Shown: positions 32,312-40,268 of the stretch, one piece after another | Numbering within the stretch: position 1 is the stretch's first letter | Layout: each line of letters begins with the position of its first letter | Source of the DNA: Natrinema pallidum DSM 3751 | GTDB lineage: Archaea > Halobacteriota > Halobacteria > Halobacteriales > Natrialbaceae | Length of the DNA stretch: 56,049 bases | NCBI RefSeq assembly: GCF_000337615.1 | Contig: NZ_AOII01000095.1 | Span: forward strand, 1 to 56,049 | Reading direction: 5' to 3' | Translations under genes and position numbers: made by a program | The notes under the pieces: model-generated | The model's database searches: none | What the model was told of the DNA's origin: nothing | The model's input: the letters and a program-made list of their open reading frames with translations, nothing else

Positions 32312-33238
32312 TTAGACAGCTAGTCCGTCCAGCGCGTCTCGGTGAGTTCGGACGGTTACGGTTGAAACGTTCGCGACCTCTGCGACGTCCGACTGTGAGA
32401 GCAACTGGCCCTGTTCGCACCCCGCTTTGTACAGGCAGGCCGCGGCGAACCCTGACGGGCAGACACCCGTAGTGACTCCCGTTGATTCAGAATCCTCCGC
32501 CAACCTCCGTGCTCGTTGCCGAATCTGATCTGGGACATCGAGTTCCGAGGCCAAACGCGGGACGAACGCACTGGGCGTCACAGGCTTGGCCGGGAGGCCG
32601 AGTTCCGTATTCAGCGTCTTGTACGCGTTCGTCACGCGCGACTGCTCAACGCGCGCCGGATCGGTAACGTCATCGAGGGTTCGTGAGAGCCCGTCGCACC
32701 GACAGGCGCCGTAGACGCTCGCGGTGGCCATCGCTTCGATCGACCGGCCCAGCAGGAGATTTTCGTTCTGAGCGCTCCGGAAGAGCTGGCACGCCTGATC
32801 ACGAATCGTCTCGGACAGCTCGAGCGCGCTCACGATCCGGCGGACCTCACCCAGACCGTGTGCGAGATTGCGCTCGGCTTTCGACTGAAACCGCCCACGA
32901 GTCTGCTCCCGGCGCATCCGTGCGACCTGCCGGCGCTTCCGTCCGGAGAGCGTATTTCCGTTTGCGTCCGTTCCATGCCCGATTTCGGTCGATAGGCCTC
33001 GGTCGTGTCGCGCCGCAGTCAGCGGCGCACCCGTCCGTTCACGTTCGTCCTCGTCGAATGCTCGCCATTCAGGCCCGTGGTCGATGCGCTGCTCGTCGAC
33101 AACTAGGCCACAGTCTTCACAGACGGTTTCGACCGCATTGGTGGTGACCCGGCCGTCACATTCGGGGCACTGTTTTGCACTTGAGTCAGTCTGGACATCT
33201 TCGTCGAACGTCGTCTCGTAGATCTCTTTGGTTGCCAT
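32312..33238 (-). CDS. tfb: Transcription initiation factor TFB
   Basis: A 308-residue TFB. It has an N-terminal zinc ribbon (CPECDGRVTTNAVETVCEDC), a B-reader region (GPEWRAFDEDERERTGAPLT) and two cyclin repeats (SIEAMATASVYGACRCDGLS; GFAAACLYKAGCEQGQLLSQ). It ends with an HTH (SDVAEVANVSTVTVRTHRDA). Its own promoter is a T-box/stem-loop leader of the shared type, so it may drive the plasmid's own promoter class, itself included. Haloarchaea use several TFBs with distinct targets; the plasmid-specific role is inferred. Confidence 0.95.
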   Translation of the reverse strand: MATKEIYETTFDEDVQTDSSAKQCPECDGRVTTNAVETVCEDCGLVVDEQRIDHGPEWRAFDEDERERTGAPLTAARHDRGLSTEIGHGTDANGNTLSGRKRRQVARMRREQTRGRFQSKAERNLAHGLGEVRRIVSALELSETIRDQACQLFRSAQNENLLLGRSIEAMATASVYGACRCDGLSRTLDDVTDPARVEQSRVTNAYKTLNTELGLPAKPVTPSAFVPRLASELDVPDQIRQRARRLAEDSESTGVTTGVCPSGFAAACLYKAGCEQGQLLSQSDVAEVANVSTVTVRTHRDALDGLAV

Positions 33239-33281
33239 GATTCTCACGAGGGACAGTACAATGAATCGCGCCTCTTAGAGC

Positions 33282-33310
33282 GCCCCTCACCCGTTAGGGG
33301 CAGATAAACA
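33282..33310 (-). promoter_or_regulatory. T-box plus stem-loop leader, copy 14 (TFB gene)
   Basis: Minus strand: GTTTATCT, then GCCCCT (33282-33287) pairing with AGGGGC (33296-33301) around an 8-nt loop. It lies 44 nt before the TFB start. Confidence 0.7.
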
Positions 33311-33312
33311 CC

Positions 33313-33451
33313 TAGCGGTACGGAGCCGGCGCAGTGGGATGCTGTGGCGAAAGCCCGGCGGCTCTGTGAGCCGCCCGGAACGTGGAGGTTGGGTGGGGCG
33401 GCGGGAAGCGGGTGAACGGGCATTAGCAAAAAAGAGAGCTGCGTTAGCCGA
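33313..33451. other. GC-rich hairpin-forming gap between TFB and RPA-like genes
   Basis: No gene. It contains a strong hairpin (GGCGGCTC with GAGCCGCC) and the words GCGAAAGCCCG and GCCCGGAA. Both words recur in the GC-rich stretch at 34440-34830. It is followed by a short A-run at 33426. Confidence 0.5.
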
Positions 33452-34348
33452 CTACTCCCACCACTGACCGCGCTCGGGGAATAGCACGGTGCTCCACCCG
33501 GTCAGGGCCACTGAGACGCGCCCCTGATACCAGTTCCGCGCCGCCCCGTGAATCCGCACACGTTCTCCTTCTTCCATCCACGGTGCGTCCGACGCTTTCC
33601 AACTCGTGAATTTCGTGCGTCCGCTCTCATCCTCGATGAGTCCCACTTGGGCAATGGCTGGACTCGACGGCTCCCACAGTTGTGTAATCGTTCCTTCGAT
33701 GCTCACCTCCTTTCGGTTCACGCCCTCGACCTTCCCGATTGGAATCACCTGGCCCGGCGCCGTCTGTAGCTCCTCGAACACCCCGACGACCGCACTCATC
33801 ATGTCTTTCCCCGTGACGACCGCCTCGGCCAGCCGCCGACTGATCGCCGCCCGCGACCACCCATTCAGCTTCTCGGCCAACCGCATCGACTGTTCGTTCA
33901 CAGCCGCCAACTGCTCCTGCTCGAGCTCTGCACGGGGATCTTGACGCTCCGGGTCCGCCATCGGATCCACGCTCGCTCGCCGCTTCTGGAACTCCGTCCG
34001 CCGCTTCGCGCTTCGTTTTGCCGCGATATCTCGCGTCCGCTTCTCCCGACCCTCCTGCGTCCCGAGTTCGGCCTGGGCACTGATACGCTCCAGCTCAGCC
34101 TCTCGCGCCTTGATGCGCTCTTCCTGTTCGAGGGTCTTCCCGAACATGTGATCCGGCCCTTCCTCGACTCGCGAGTCCGGATGGTTTGAATCGACTTTCG
34201 CCTGCACTTCCATCTGCACCGTCGCCTGGAACTCCGGGGTCTCATCGACGACTTCGAAGCCATCCTCGTCGACTGCTCGTTCGTCCGCTTTCTCGAATGC
34301 CTGTTCATCGACCGAAACTACTTCACTGGTGACGTTCTTACTCGACAT
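33452..34348 (-). CDS. RPA-like OB-fold single-stranded DNA-binding protein
   Basis: A 298-residue protein. The N-terminal half is charged and coiled (EQEERIKAREAELERISAQA, RRTEFQKRRASVDPMADPER). A helical block follows (SRRLAEAVVTGKDMMSAVVG). The C-terminal 100 residues form an OB fold: SIEGTITQLWEPSSPAIAQV, GLIEDESGRTKFTSWKASD, EGERVRIHGAARNWYQGRVS. Such proteins bind ssDNA in haloarchaea and could coat plasmid strands during replication or transfer. Start is ATG 34348 (MSSKNVTSEVVSVDEQAF); the open frame further upstream is GC-rich non-coding sequence. Confidence 0.85.
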   Translation of the reverse strand: MSSKNVTSEVVSVDEQAFEKADERAVDEDGFEVVDETPEFQATVQMEVQAKVDSNHPDSRVEEGPDHMFGKTLEQEERIKAREAELERISAQAELGTQEGREKRTRDIAAKRSAKRRTEFQKRRASVDPMADPERQDPRAELEQEQLAAVNEQSMRLAEKLNGWSRAAISRRLAEAVVTGKDMMSAVVGVFEELQTAPGQVIPIGKVEGVNRKEVSIEGTITQLWEPSSPAIAQVGLIEDESGRTKFTSWKASDAPWMEEGERVRIHGAARNWYQGRVSVALTGWSTVLFPERGQWWE

Positions 34349-34370
34349 AGGTTCTAAGACCTGAAGGCGC

Positions 34371-34439
34371 TCACTCGGCGTCTTCTTCCGACACCACGAC
34401 TCTCCAGCCGTGGCTGTCCACAACGACCAACTCATCCAT
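34371..34439 (-). CDS. Possible 22-residue leader peptide
   Basis: ATG 34439 to TGA, reading MDELVVVDSHGWRVVVSEED then AE. It lies 23 nt before the RPA-like gene and directly after a perfect 17-bp stem-loop (34443-34492). The length and position would suit a leader peptide. The frame is open upstream too, so the start is uncertain. Confidence 0.3.
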   Translation of the reverse strand: MDELVVVDSHGWRVVVSEEDAE

Positions 34440-34830
34440 CGCGCGCTCTCGCTCGCGCCTTCGCGAGCGCCCCTGGGCGCGAGCGAGAGCGCACCCAAGG
34501 AGGCTACCCATCCAGCACCGCGCGCCGACCCGCCCGGAGCAAGCGTCCAGCGGGATATGCCCGCTCGTGTCCGGCCCGATGCGCGGGATCGTGTCCAGGG
34601 CGACTGTCGGGAGCACGGCGAGCCTGCGGGGTGGCTCGCCGCGCGCAGCGGCACAAAGCGCTGGAACGCGAAAGCCCGCGAGGGGCGCAACCGACGGGGA
34701 TACCCGCTGGCGTCGAGGGCACATGCATTTTAGCCCGGAACGGGCGCTCGCGGTGCGGGGAGCGCCCGCAGCCCGGAATGGTCGGTCGCGAGCGACGCGG
34801 AGGGCGGAACGCGGCGAGCGGGGCGTGCCG
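34440..34830 (-). ncRNA. GC-rich, hairpin-dense candidate structured RNA
   Basis: No convincing gene is seen on either strand. There are at least three perfect stems: 34443-34459 with 34476-34492 (17 bp), GGCGAGCC 34617-34624 with GGCTCGCC 34633-34640, and GGGCGCTC 34742-34749 with GAGCGCCC 34760-34767. A TTTACGG box (minus strand, about 34830) could serve as promoter for a transcript reading towards the RPA-like gene. Strand and ends are uncertain. The rest of the gap up to 35005 shows nothing further. Confidence 0.35.
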
Positions 34831-35005
34831 TAAACAAACACTGTTCAACCGGATTCGACGCTCGGTGACCCATCCAATCGCCTGGTGGACTCAGAAAGGG
34901 CGAGGCCGTCTCGGTCGTCCCCCGACCTCGTAAGCACCGCAGGCACGAGGCGCGCAGCGGCGGTCGCGGGATGCCGAGCGGTCGAGGGCTTTCAGGGGGA
35001 GCGTC

Positions 35006-35371
35006 TCAGCTATCCTGCTCTGCGTTTAACTCCCGGAGGAACCAGCCGGCCGTCGTTCCGATCCAAACGCCGTCAACGGGACGCATATCTAGGTCTGTGG
35101 CGGCCCTTCGATGGGAGAGTTGGTCCACAAGAATGCGCCTGATCACCTGTTGGACCGCCTCTTCCCCATACTGGTCAACGACCGCCGCCATGGCCGAATC
35201 AAAATAGGCGTCTTGGTGGCCCGCACGCGGATCTTCCGCTCGAGACAGCAGGAGGTCACAGACGTCATCGACCGGCGCGTGAACCGGGTTCCCTGTCCGT
35301 TCTCGGACGTCATAGAGTGCATCGGCGTCTGTCATTCTGTCTGGCCGTATCTGGCAGTCCGACGGTGGCAT
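35006..35371 (-). CDS. Hypothetical protein
   Basis: A 121-residue helical protein (LYDVRERTGNPVHAPVDDVC, DSAMAAVVDQYGEEAVQQVI, RRILVDQLSHRRAATDLDMR). GGAGGA lies six bases before ATG 35371, an unusually clear Shine-Dalgarno for this window, and decides the start. It follows the HEPN pseudogene on the same strand. Family not recognised. Confidence 0.65.
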   Translation of the reverse strand: MPPSDCQIRPDRMTDADALYDVRERTGNPVHAPVDDVCDLLLSRAEDPRAGHQDAYFDSAMAAVVDQYGEEAVQQVIRRILVDQLSHRRAATDLDMRPVDGVWIGTTAGWFLRELNAEQDS

Positions 35372-35404
35372 CGATTCCTCCGGGTTGAGACGTATTCACA
35401 GGGA

Positions 35405-35956
35405 TTACTGGGAACAGACACACTCGTGCTGTAGTGACGCATAATCCAGAATATATCGGTGGACTGCGTCGGCAAGCGACAACATCGCGTCGGCTTGCTC
35501 GGCGCTGGCGACCGTCTCACGATAATACACCTCGGCCCGGTTCTGTTTCCAGAGCTGGGTGAGCCGATCGGCGAACTCCTCGCTGAATAGATTCACCTCC
35601 GCACCTTGCTGGTACACCGCCGTATGTTCGTAGCGTAAGTCCTCTCCAGAGGCGTGTCCCCGGTGCAGGAGATAGAACTGAATACTGCGCTCGACAGCCA
35701 CGAACGACGTCTACGGCAATCTCTGATTGCCGTGATGCCAAAAACGCGGCGCGTTTTTGAGCACCTCGATGACGACTGTGTAGTACCCGTTCTGCTCACG
35801 GAGCGTTCGCGCTGCTTCGAGGAGTCGACAGGCCTTCCGCAGCTGGACGAGGGCGGCGTCAGAGACATCCAGATCGGATTCACCTGTTTGCCCGCGGGTC
35901 TGCTGAAACGCTGCCTCGGCGTCGGTGAGTGCCTCGTCGACGTAACTATCGTCCAT
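35405..35956 (-). pseudogene. HEPN domain protein interrupted by a 54-bp double-hairpin insert
   Basis: The partner of the nucleotidyltransferase gene, whose stop it overlaps by about 11 nt. Residues before the break read VQLRKACRLLEAARTLREQN then GYYTVVIE; after it VAVERSIQFYLLHRGHASGE and so on, a normal HEPN helix bundle. Between them, 35708-35761 is an apparent in-frame 54-bp insertion that brings a TAG stop (35711-35713). The second part could be read from GTG 35701. The toxin half of an MNT/HEPN pair is therefore probably inactive or split. Confidence 0.75.
35708..35761. mobile_element. 54-bp palindromic insert in the HEPN gene
   Basis: Two adjacent hairpins, each with a 9-bp perfect stem and 3-nt loop: ACGGCAATC/GATTGCCGT (35713-35733) and CAAAAACGC/GCGTTTTTG (35739-35759). 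The structure resembles REP/BIME-like palindromic units. Removing it restores a continuous HEPN reading frame. The insert status is inferred from the family pattern. Confidence 0.55.
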
Positions 35957-36623
35957 TCGTCAGCACCTCCTCTTTGAGCTGTGTGAGGGTCTCGGATGCT
36001 TTGAGCGTCAGGCCGGTGGCGAAGATCTCGCGCAACCGGTCCCCGTAGCGGCGTGCGCTCTCGACGGATTCGGCGAGGACGTGGAATTTGTAGCGGTCAC
36101 CAGCGAAGGCTTCCTCGTTCAATTCGGACGTCAGTTCGTCGGCGGTTTGCTGGGCCGTCGCTTGTGTTCCATCGACGAGGACGAAACAATCGATATCGCT
36201 TCGGCGATCGGCGTTCCCACGGGCAACACTGCCAAAGAGGACGATTCCGTGGATGTCGTCGACGCTGTCGGTCAGCCTCTCGACGAGTTCCCGGACTGGG
36301 GCGTGAAACTCGTCCTGTGGAATCTGAATGATCGGATCGTCGGGCTTGCTGAGCCGGGCACGTTTGATGCGAACGAGCTTTTTCCGCCCGGCGTGCTCGA
36401 TGTCGACGAAGTCGACCGCCCCGAGGTCGTCGATGGCCGACGAAATACTTCGGTGGGGATGGTCCGTCGCTCGGCTCAGATCTCGAATTCCGAACGCTGT
36501 ATATGGATTGTCGACGAGCAATGCAAGAACCTCCCCAGTACAGGCGTGACTGAAGAGGTCCGTGGACGGGACGGGAACTGGCAGCTCGAGTGATGCGCCC
36601 TTTTGGATACTTTTACTGCCCAT
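35946..36623 (-). CDS. MNT-type nucleotidyltransferase with N-terminal winged helix (antitoxin)
   Basis: A 225-residue protein. Residues 30-95 form a winged helix (LVDNPYTAFGIRDLSRATDH, PHRSISSAIDDLGAVDFVDI). The nucleotidyltransferase site is IVLFGSVARGNADRRSDIDC then FVLVDG. Such enzymes silence their HEPN toxin partners by adding nucleotides to them. Start ATG 36623; a TATTTAAG box at 36645-36652 sits 25 bp before it, so the transcript is leaderless. The HEPN gene downstream is broken. Confidence 0.88.
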   Translation of the reverse strand: MGSKSIQKGASLELPVPVPSTDLFSHACTGEVLALLVDNPYTAFGIRDLSRATDHPHRSISSAIDDLGAVDFVDIEHAGRKKLVRIKRARLSKPDDPIIQIPQDEFHAPVRELVERLTDSVDDIHGIVLFGSVARGNADRRSDIDCFVLVDGTQATAQQTADELTSELNEEAFAGDRYKFHVLAESVESARRYGDRLREIFATGLTLKASETLTQLKEEVLTNGR

Positions 36624-36644
36624 GGATAGGATTTCTCCCCGATG

Positions 36645-36652
36645 CTTAAATA
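36645..36652 (-). promoter_or_regulatory. TATA box of the MNT/HEPN operon
   Basis: TATTTAAG on the minus strand, about 25 bp before ATG 36623, the expected distance for a leaderless haloarchaeal transcript. Confidence 0.7.
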
Positions 36653-36810
36653 GACTGTGGGGATAGTCCTTGCGAAGGTCTCTGACGGTGCGCTGTCTAG
36701 GTAATCTTCGAGGATCTATCTTGTTCACATATCCGCGACCGACACATGAGTGAGGTTCCCCGTCCAATTTTGGATCTCGTAGAGCGCGTCGCCAGGTATT
36801 GAAGATTCCC

Positions 36811-37155
36811 CTACTGAGTGTCGGCCGGCGGATCGAGATACGTCTGCATCGTCTCGATGACGGTCTGGACGAAGTCCTCTTGCAACCGGCCCTGTCGGCG
36901 GACGATCGCGGTGTGTTTCGGTGAGGCGACCGCCCAGGGAGACGCGTAACTCTGCTTGGGCATCCCGCCTTCAACCCAGTCAGCAGACTCGATCGGGACG
37001 GTTGCATCGTGTGGCGTCGTGGTCAGTGTGACCGTCATGTACTCTTCCGCACCGAACGGATGCGCGTCGTTATTGAGGATTAGCCATGGGCGCGGGTTCT
37101 CGGTGGACTTGAACGGATCAGGCCCCCAGACGACATCGCCGCGCTGATAGGTCAT
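36811..37155 (-). CDS. PemK/MazF-family toxin
   Basis: A 114-residue protein with the family signature: YQRGDVVWGPDPFKSTENPR then PWLILNN, followed by EYMTVTLTTTPHD, SYASPWAVASPKHTAIVRRQ and a C-terminal helix FVQTVIETMQTYL. MazF/PemK toxins cut single-stranded RNA. The ATG overlaps the stop of the upstream winged-helix gene by 4 nt, the usual antitoxin-toxin order. Activity not tested by sequence alone. Confidence 0.85.
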   Translation of the reverse strand: MTYQRGDVVWGPDPFKSTENPRPWLILNNDAHPFGAEEYMTVTLTTTPHDATVPIESADWVEGGMPKQSYASPWAVASPKHTAIVRRQGRLQEDFVQTVIETMQTYLDPPADTQ

Positions 37156-37511
37156 TCCTGGTCCTCATCGTCGACGGCGTGCTCCACCCATTCGTCCATA
37201 TCTTCCTCGCCGAAGCGGTCGTTCGCAGCGCGTGTGCTCTCGAGCATGCTGCTGTACGCTGCGATGTCTTCGTCTTCGCCGAGTGTCCAGTAGTTGCCCT
37301 TGTGCCGAACGAGGTTCCGCTCCTCGAGGCGGGAGAGTACGACGCTGATACTCCCGGCTTTCACGTCGGTTGCATCGCGGATCTCGCTCTGCATGAACGC
37401 CTGGTCGGGATGCGCAGTGAGGAAGCGCATAACTCGCTCAGCGTTCGTCTCGCCGCCGTTCTGTAGTCGATCCTCGGAGGATGATTCAAATGTCTCGACG
37501 TCGATTGGCAT
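37152..37511 (-). CDS. Winged-helix antitoxin/regulator partner of PemK/MazF
   Basis: A 119-residue protein. Residues 20-75 form a winged helix (AERVMRFLTAHPDQAFMQSE, IRDATDVKAGSISVVLSRLE, ERNLVRHKGNYWTLGED). An acidic C-terminal tail (FGEEDMDEWVEHAVDDEDQE) could mask the basic toxin. A 4-nt overlap with the toxin gene supports co-expression. Confidence 0.8.
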   Translation of the reverse strand: MPIDVETFESSSEDRLQNGGETNAERVMRFLTAHPDQAFMQSEIRDATDVKAGSISVVLSRLEERNLVRHKGNYWTLGEDEDIAAYSSMLESTRAANDRFGEEDMDEWVEHAVDDEDQE

Positions 37512-37604
37512 ATGTATTCATTGTCGCCGAGCGTATTAGATGTATCGGCGTATTCCTAATCCAGAACGGCTGCCGGCACGCCCTTGCAGTTTTCACTGGG
37601 ATAC

Positions 37605-37934
37605 TCATCCTGACTCGACAACGTGGTCGTCGAGATCTCGTGTCCAATAAGCCGCTGGCCCGCCGGGATTACACCGTGTGCATAGCTGCAGCGGCCCTTC
37701 GAGGTGGCCGAGCTCCACGCGGAACCGCGTGAGCGCTGCGAGCGTGTCAACGACGAGCCCACACCCGTCGCAGGCGTGGTGATCGTGCTCATCGGGGTCA
37801 GGTCGCGCCTGAATTGCGCAGTCGACGCAGATTGGGTGGGTGACTCGCTCTTCTTTCCCCCAGGTATGGGCTTCACCGGCCTCGGCGCCGGGCAGCGCCT
37901 CACAGAAGACACATCCAGCGAGAGTCTGCTGCAT
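37605..37934 (-). CDS. Multi-CxxC zinc protein (DUF7558-type)
   Basis: A 109-residue protein with three zinc-knuckle pairs: CVFCEALPG, CVDCAIQ then HHACDGCGLVV, and LCTRCNPGG. Histidines (HTWGKEERVTH, DEHDHHAC) may complete the sites. I recall the layout as haloarchaeal DUF7558. Its start overlaps the stop of the upstream gene by one base. Probably binds nucleic acid or protein; role unknown. Confidence 0.8.
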   Translation of the reverse strand: MQQTLAGCVFCEALPGAEAGEAHTWGKEERVTHPICVDCAIQARPDPDEHDHHACDGCGLVVDTLAALTRFRVELGHLEGPLQLCTRCNPGGPAAYWTRDLDDHVVESG

Positions 37935-38224
37935 CAGGCCGTTTCCTCGTCGGCGTCTCTGGCGGCCGTCCAGCCTTGATGGAAGACAGCCAGTTGTCTG
38001 ATCGAATCGAACGCAGCGTCACTGGGCTCATGGACGAGTATTCGCTCCTCCGCAATCGGAATGACCGCCCCGTCATCGATGCAATCTGCGACGAGCCGTC
38101 GGGCAGTTGTCTCGTCGACGTCGTCGGTCTGGATACGTGCAGCATCCCGGTCTTGCGCTACCAATTCCGCCTCAAGCCGTCTATGATCGTAAGCCGTGTC
38201 GTCGATTGGGTCTTGATCTGTCAT
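37934..38224 (-). CDS. Hypothetical small acidic protein
   Basis: A 96-residue protein (DHRRLEAELVAQDRDAARIQ, TARRLVADCIDDGAVIPIAE, ILVHEPSDAAFDSIRQLAVF). Its stop overlaps the start of the DUF7558-type gene by one base, so the two are coupled. It starts 31 nt after a T-box/stem-loop leader. No motif recognised. Confidence 0.7.
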   Translation of the reverse strand: MTDQDPIDDTAYDHRRLEAELVAQDRDAARIQTDDVDETTARRLVADCIDDGAVIPIAEERILVHEPSDAAFDSIRQLAVFHQGWTAARDADEETA

Positions 38225-38254
38225 TGGAAATCACGCGAGGGCACGGTTTTGAGC

Positions 38255-38283
38255 GCGCCGCGCGCCTCACGGCGCTGACAAAC
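38255..38283 (-). promoter_or_regulatory. T-box plus stem-loop leader, copy 13
   Basis: Minus strand: GGGTTTGTCA, then GCGCC (38255-38259) pairing with GGCGC (38271-38275). It lies 31 nt before the start of the 96-residue protein. Confidence 0.55.
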
Positions 38284-38429
38284 CCTACTGCGGCGGTCGT
38301 CACTCGGTGAACTCACCGTACAGCACCCGATCCGTCCGTCTCTCTTCTCGGGTGGCAGCTCTGCGATGCTGTTTGCTCCGGGTCAGAGGATATGATATAT
38401 ACTGCCGCATTCTGAAGGGGTATATATCG

Positions 38430-40148
38430 ATGGAGATCCAGTTCCAGCACGCAAACCCGTACTCCGGGCGCGAGTCCGTACTCCTCCGGGTTGATGGGTT
38501 GCTTGCCGACCAAACAGTCTGCGTACTCGTCGATGCTGGGGCGAACGTGTCGGCTGCCGATCTCCTTGACGAGGACGCCAATGAGTATCTCTCAGCTGTC
38601 TGCTTGACGCACGCTCATCTCGATCACTACCAGTCGCTCGGAGCGACCCTCGACCACGCCGCACCAGTGTACGCCGCCGCTGATACCGCCCAGATGCTCG
38701 AGGACGTCTTCGCAGCTGGCGCGGACCACTACGAGCTATCGAATACAGCCCGCGTTCTCGAGCAACTAGAACCGATAGCAGAGTGGACGCAGGTCGTTCC
38801 AGGGCTCCGTGTACAGCCCGTTCCGGCGGGACACACGCCGGGCGCAGCGGGCTTCCTGTTCGACGTCACTGACGGCGACGAGCAACGAACGATTCTCGTC
38901 ACCGGTGATTTCACGAACCGTCGCGCTGCCGGCTATCCGGGATTCGATCCCGATCTGCCCGTGGACGTCGATATCCTCGTGCTCACGGCCGCAACTAGCG
39001 AGGCGTATGAACCGACGCTCACTGACGCTGTCGCCACGATTTGTGAACGCGTCCGGGCTGGCTCGACGGTTCTCGCGACGGCCAGTGGCTTGACCGGGCT
39101 ACAGATGGGTTACCTTCTCGGGCATCTCGCCGACCACCGCGACGAGACGCTGCCGATCACGCTTGTGGGCCACGTCGCAAAACTCTACGACCGCCTCGAC
39201 TATACCGTGCCGAACGTCCAGGCGGCCCCCGAGTTTGTTGACCCGACAGATGTACTGGCGGCGGATGGCGTGACGATTGCCGGACCAGAGGTCCCAGTTG
39301 ACGGGAGTGCCGAACGGCTCTTCGAGACAATTTCGGATGACCCCGGTGCTACACTCGTCCAGCTCATCAACGGCGGGAGTTCCCCGGTGACGAGCGCGGC
39401 GTGTACGACCCACCAGTTTTCGCTCAGTAATCACCCCACTCCGGAAACCCTGGACGGTGTGGTCGAGGGCCTCTCGCCAGTTCATGTCGTCATCACCCAT
39501 CAACAGGGGGCGGCCGCGAACCAGTACAAGGACAAGTACGATAGTTTCGTCTGGGCGACCGACGACACGACTTGCTATACGTTACTGGACGAGTCGGGCT
39601 GGACACCGCCGCCGTGGGTGACGGAATCGACAACCCGCCGCGTGCAGGCCGGAACGAACACGAGCGGGCGGCTGCTCGGCGACGCGGTGGATGACGTGGA
39701 GATACCACTCCCGAACGTCACGCGCGTCGATGACGTTGATCTCGGTGCGGAAGGGCTCGACCTAGAGCGGCTTCGTGATCGGCTCCCCACCGGACGTGTG
39801 GGACAGACGCCGGATGGCGCCAGTGACGACCAGCAGGGTGACGACGGTAGTACAGCAGCGACAGACAGTGTGCGGGCCGACGGGATGGCTGGTGAGTGGC
39901 CGGGTACGACCGATGAGCCGGATATCGAGACGGCACTCACGAGTCTTGACGCGCGGCTCGAGCGAATCGAAACGGCAGTGACCGAGCGAGGGATCGATGC
40001 TCGTGTTGTCGATGCTGGCGATGACACTCTCTTGCTTCGACTTGACAATCCGCCAGAACACCTCGAACATGGCCAACGGCTTCGCGTGCTGCTTCAAGAC
40101 GGGGTGGTCTCGGAGAACGCTGCCGGACACGCTGACCGTGAGAGCTAG
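38430..40148 (+). CDS. MBL-fold metallo-hydrolase
   Basis: A 572-residue protein. The metallo-beta-lactamase fold is clear: VCVLVDAGANVSAADLLDE, CLTHAHLDHYQSL (HxHxDH), PVPAGHTPGAAGFLF, ILVTGDFTN and ILVLTAATSEAYEPT. The middle (LQLINGGSSPVTSAACTTHQ, VVITHQQGAAANQY) resembles the nucleic-acid-processing beta-CASP type more than lactamases. A C-terminal coil (ALTSLDARLERIETAVTERG) and small beta domain follow. A TATATA-rich promoter at about 38391-38400 precedes ATG 38430. Possible RNase or DNA-repair enzyme; substrate not established. Confidence 0.85.
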   Translation: MEIQFQHANPYSGRESVLLRVDGLLADQTVCVLVDAGANVSAADLLDEDANEYLSAVCLTHAHLDHYQSLGATLDHAAPVYAAADTAQMLEDVFAAGADHYELSNTARVLEQLEPIAEWTQVVPGLRVQPVPAGHTPGAAGFLFDVTDGDEQRTILVTGDFTNRRAAGYPGFDPDLPVDVDILVLTAATSEAYEPTLTDAVATICERVRAGSTVLATASGLTGLQMGYLLGHLADHRDETLPITLVGHVAKLYDRLDYTVPNVQAAPEFVDPTDVLAADGVTIAGPEVPVDGSAERLFETISDDPGATLVQLINGGSSPVTSAACTTHQFSLSNHPTPETLDGVVEGLSPVHVVITHQQGAAANQYKDKYDSFVWATDDTTCYTLLDESGWTPPPWVTESTTRRVQAGTNTSGRLLGDAVDDVEIPLPNVTRVDDVDLGAEGLDLERLRDRLPTGRVGQTPDGASDDQQGDDGSTAATDSVRADGMAGEWPGTTDEPDIETALTSLDARLERIETAVTERGIDARVVDAGDDTLLLRLDNPPEHLEHGQRLRVLLQDGVVSENAAGHADRES

Positions 40149-40268
40149 TCGAATCCACGAGTCGATTCATGCACGGGGAGGATGGCCGCACCGTCACCGA
40201 GATGGGTGAGCACCGTCGTGCGGCGTACGCTGTTCGGCGAAACCGAATGGTCGCGATTACCGGGCCAC

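Noticed and set aside
34349-34841. Extension of the RPA-like gene, and further frames in the GC-rich stretch
   Set aside because: Frames are open on several phases because stop codons are rare in very GC-rich DNA. The translations are Arg/Ala/Gly/Pro-rich and not acidic, unlike real genes here.
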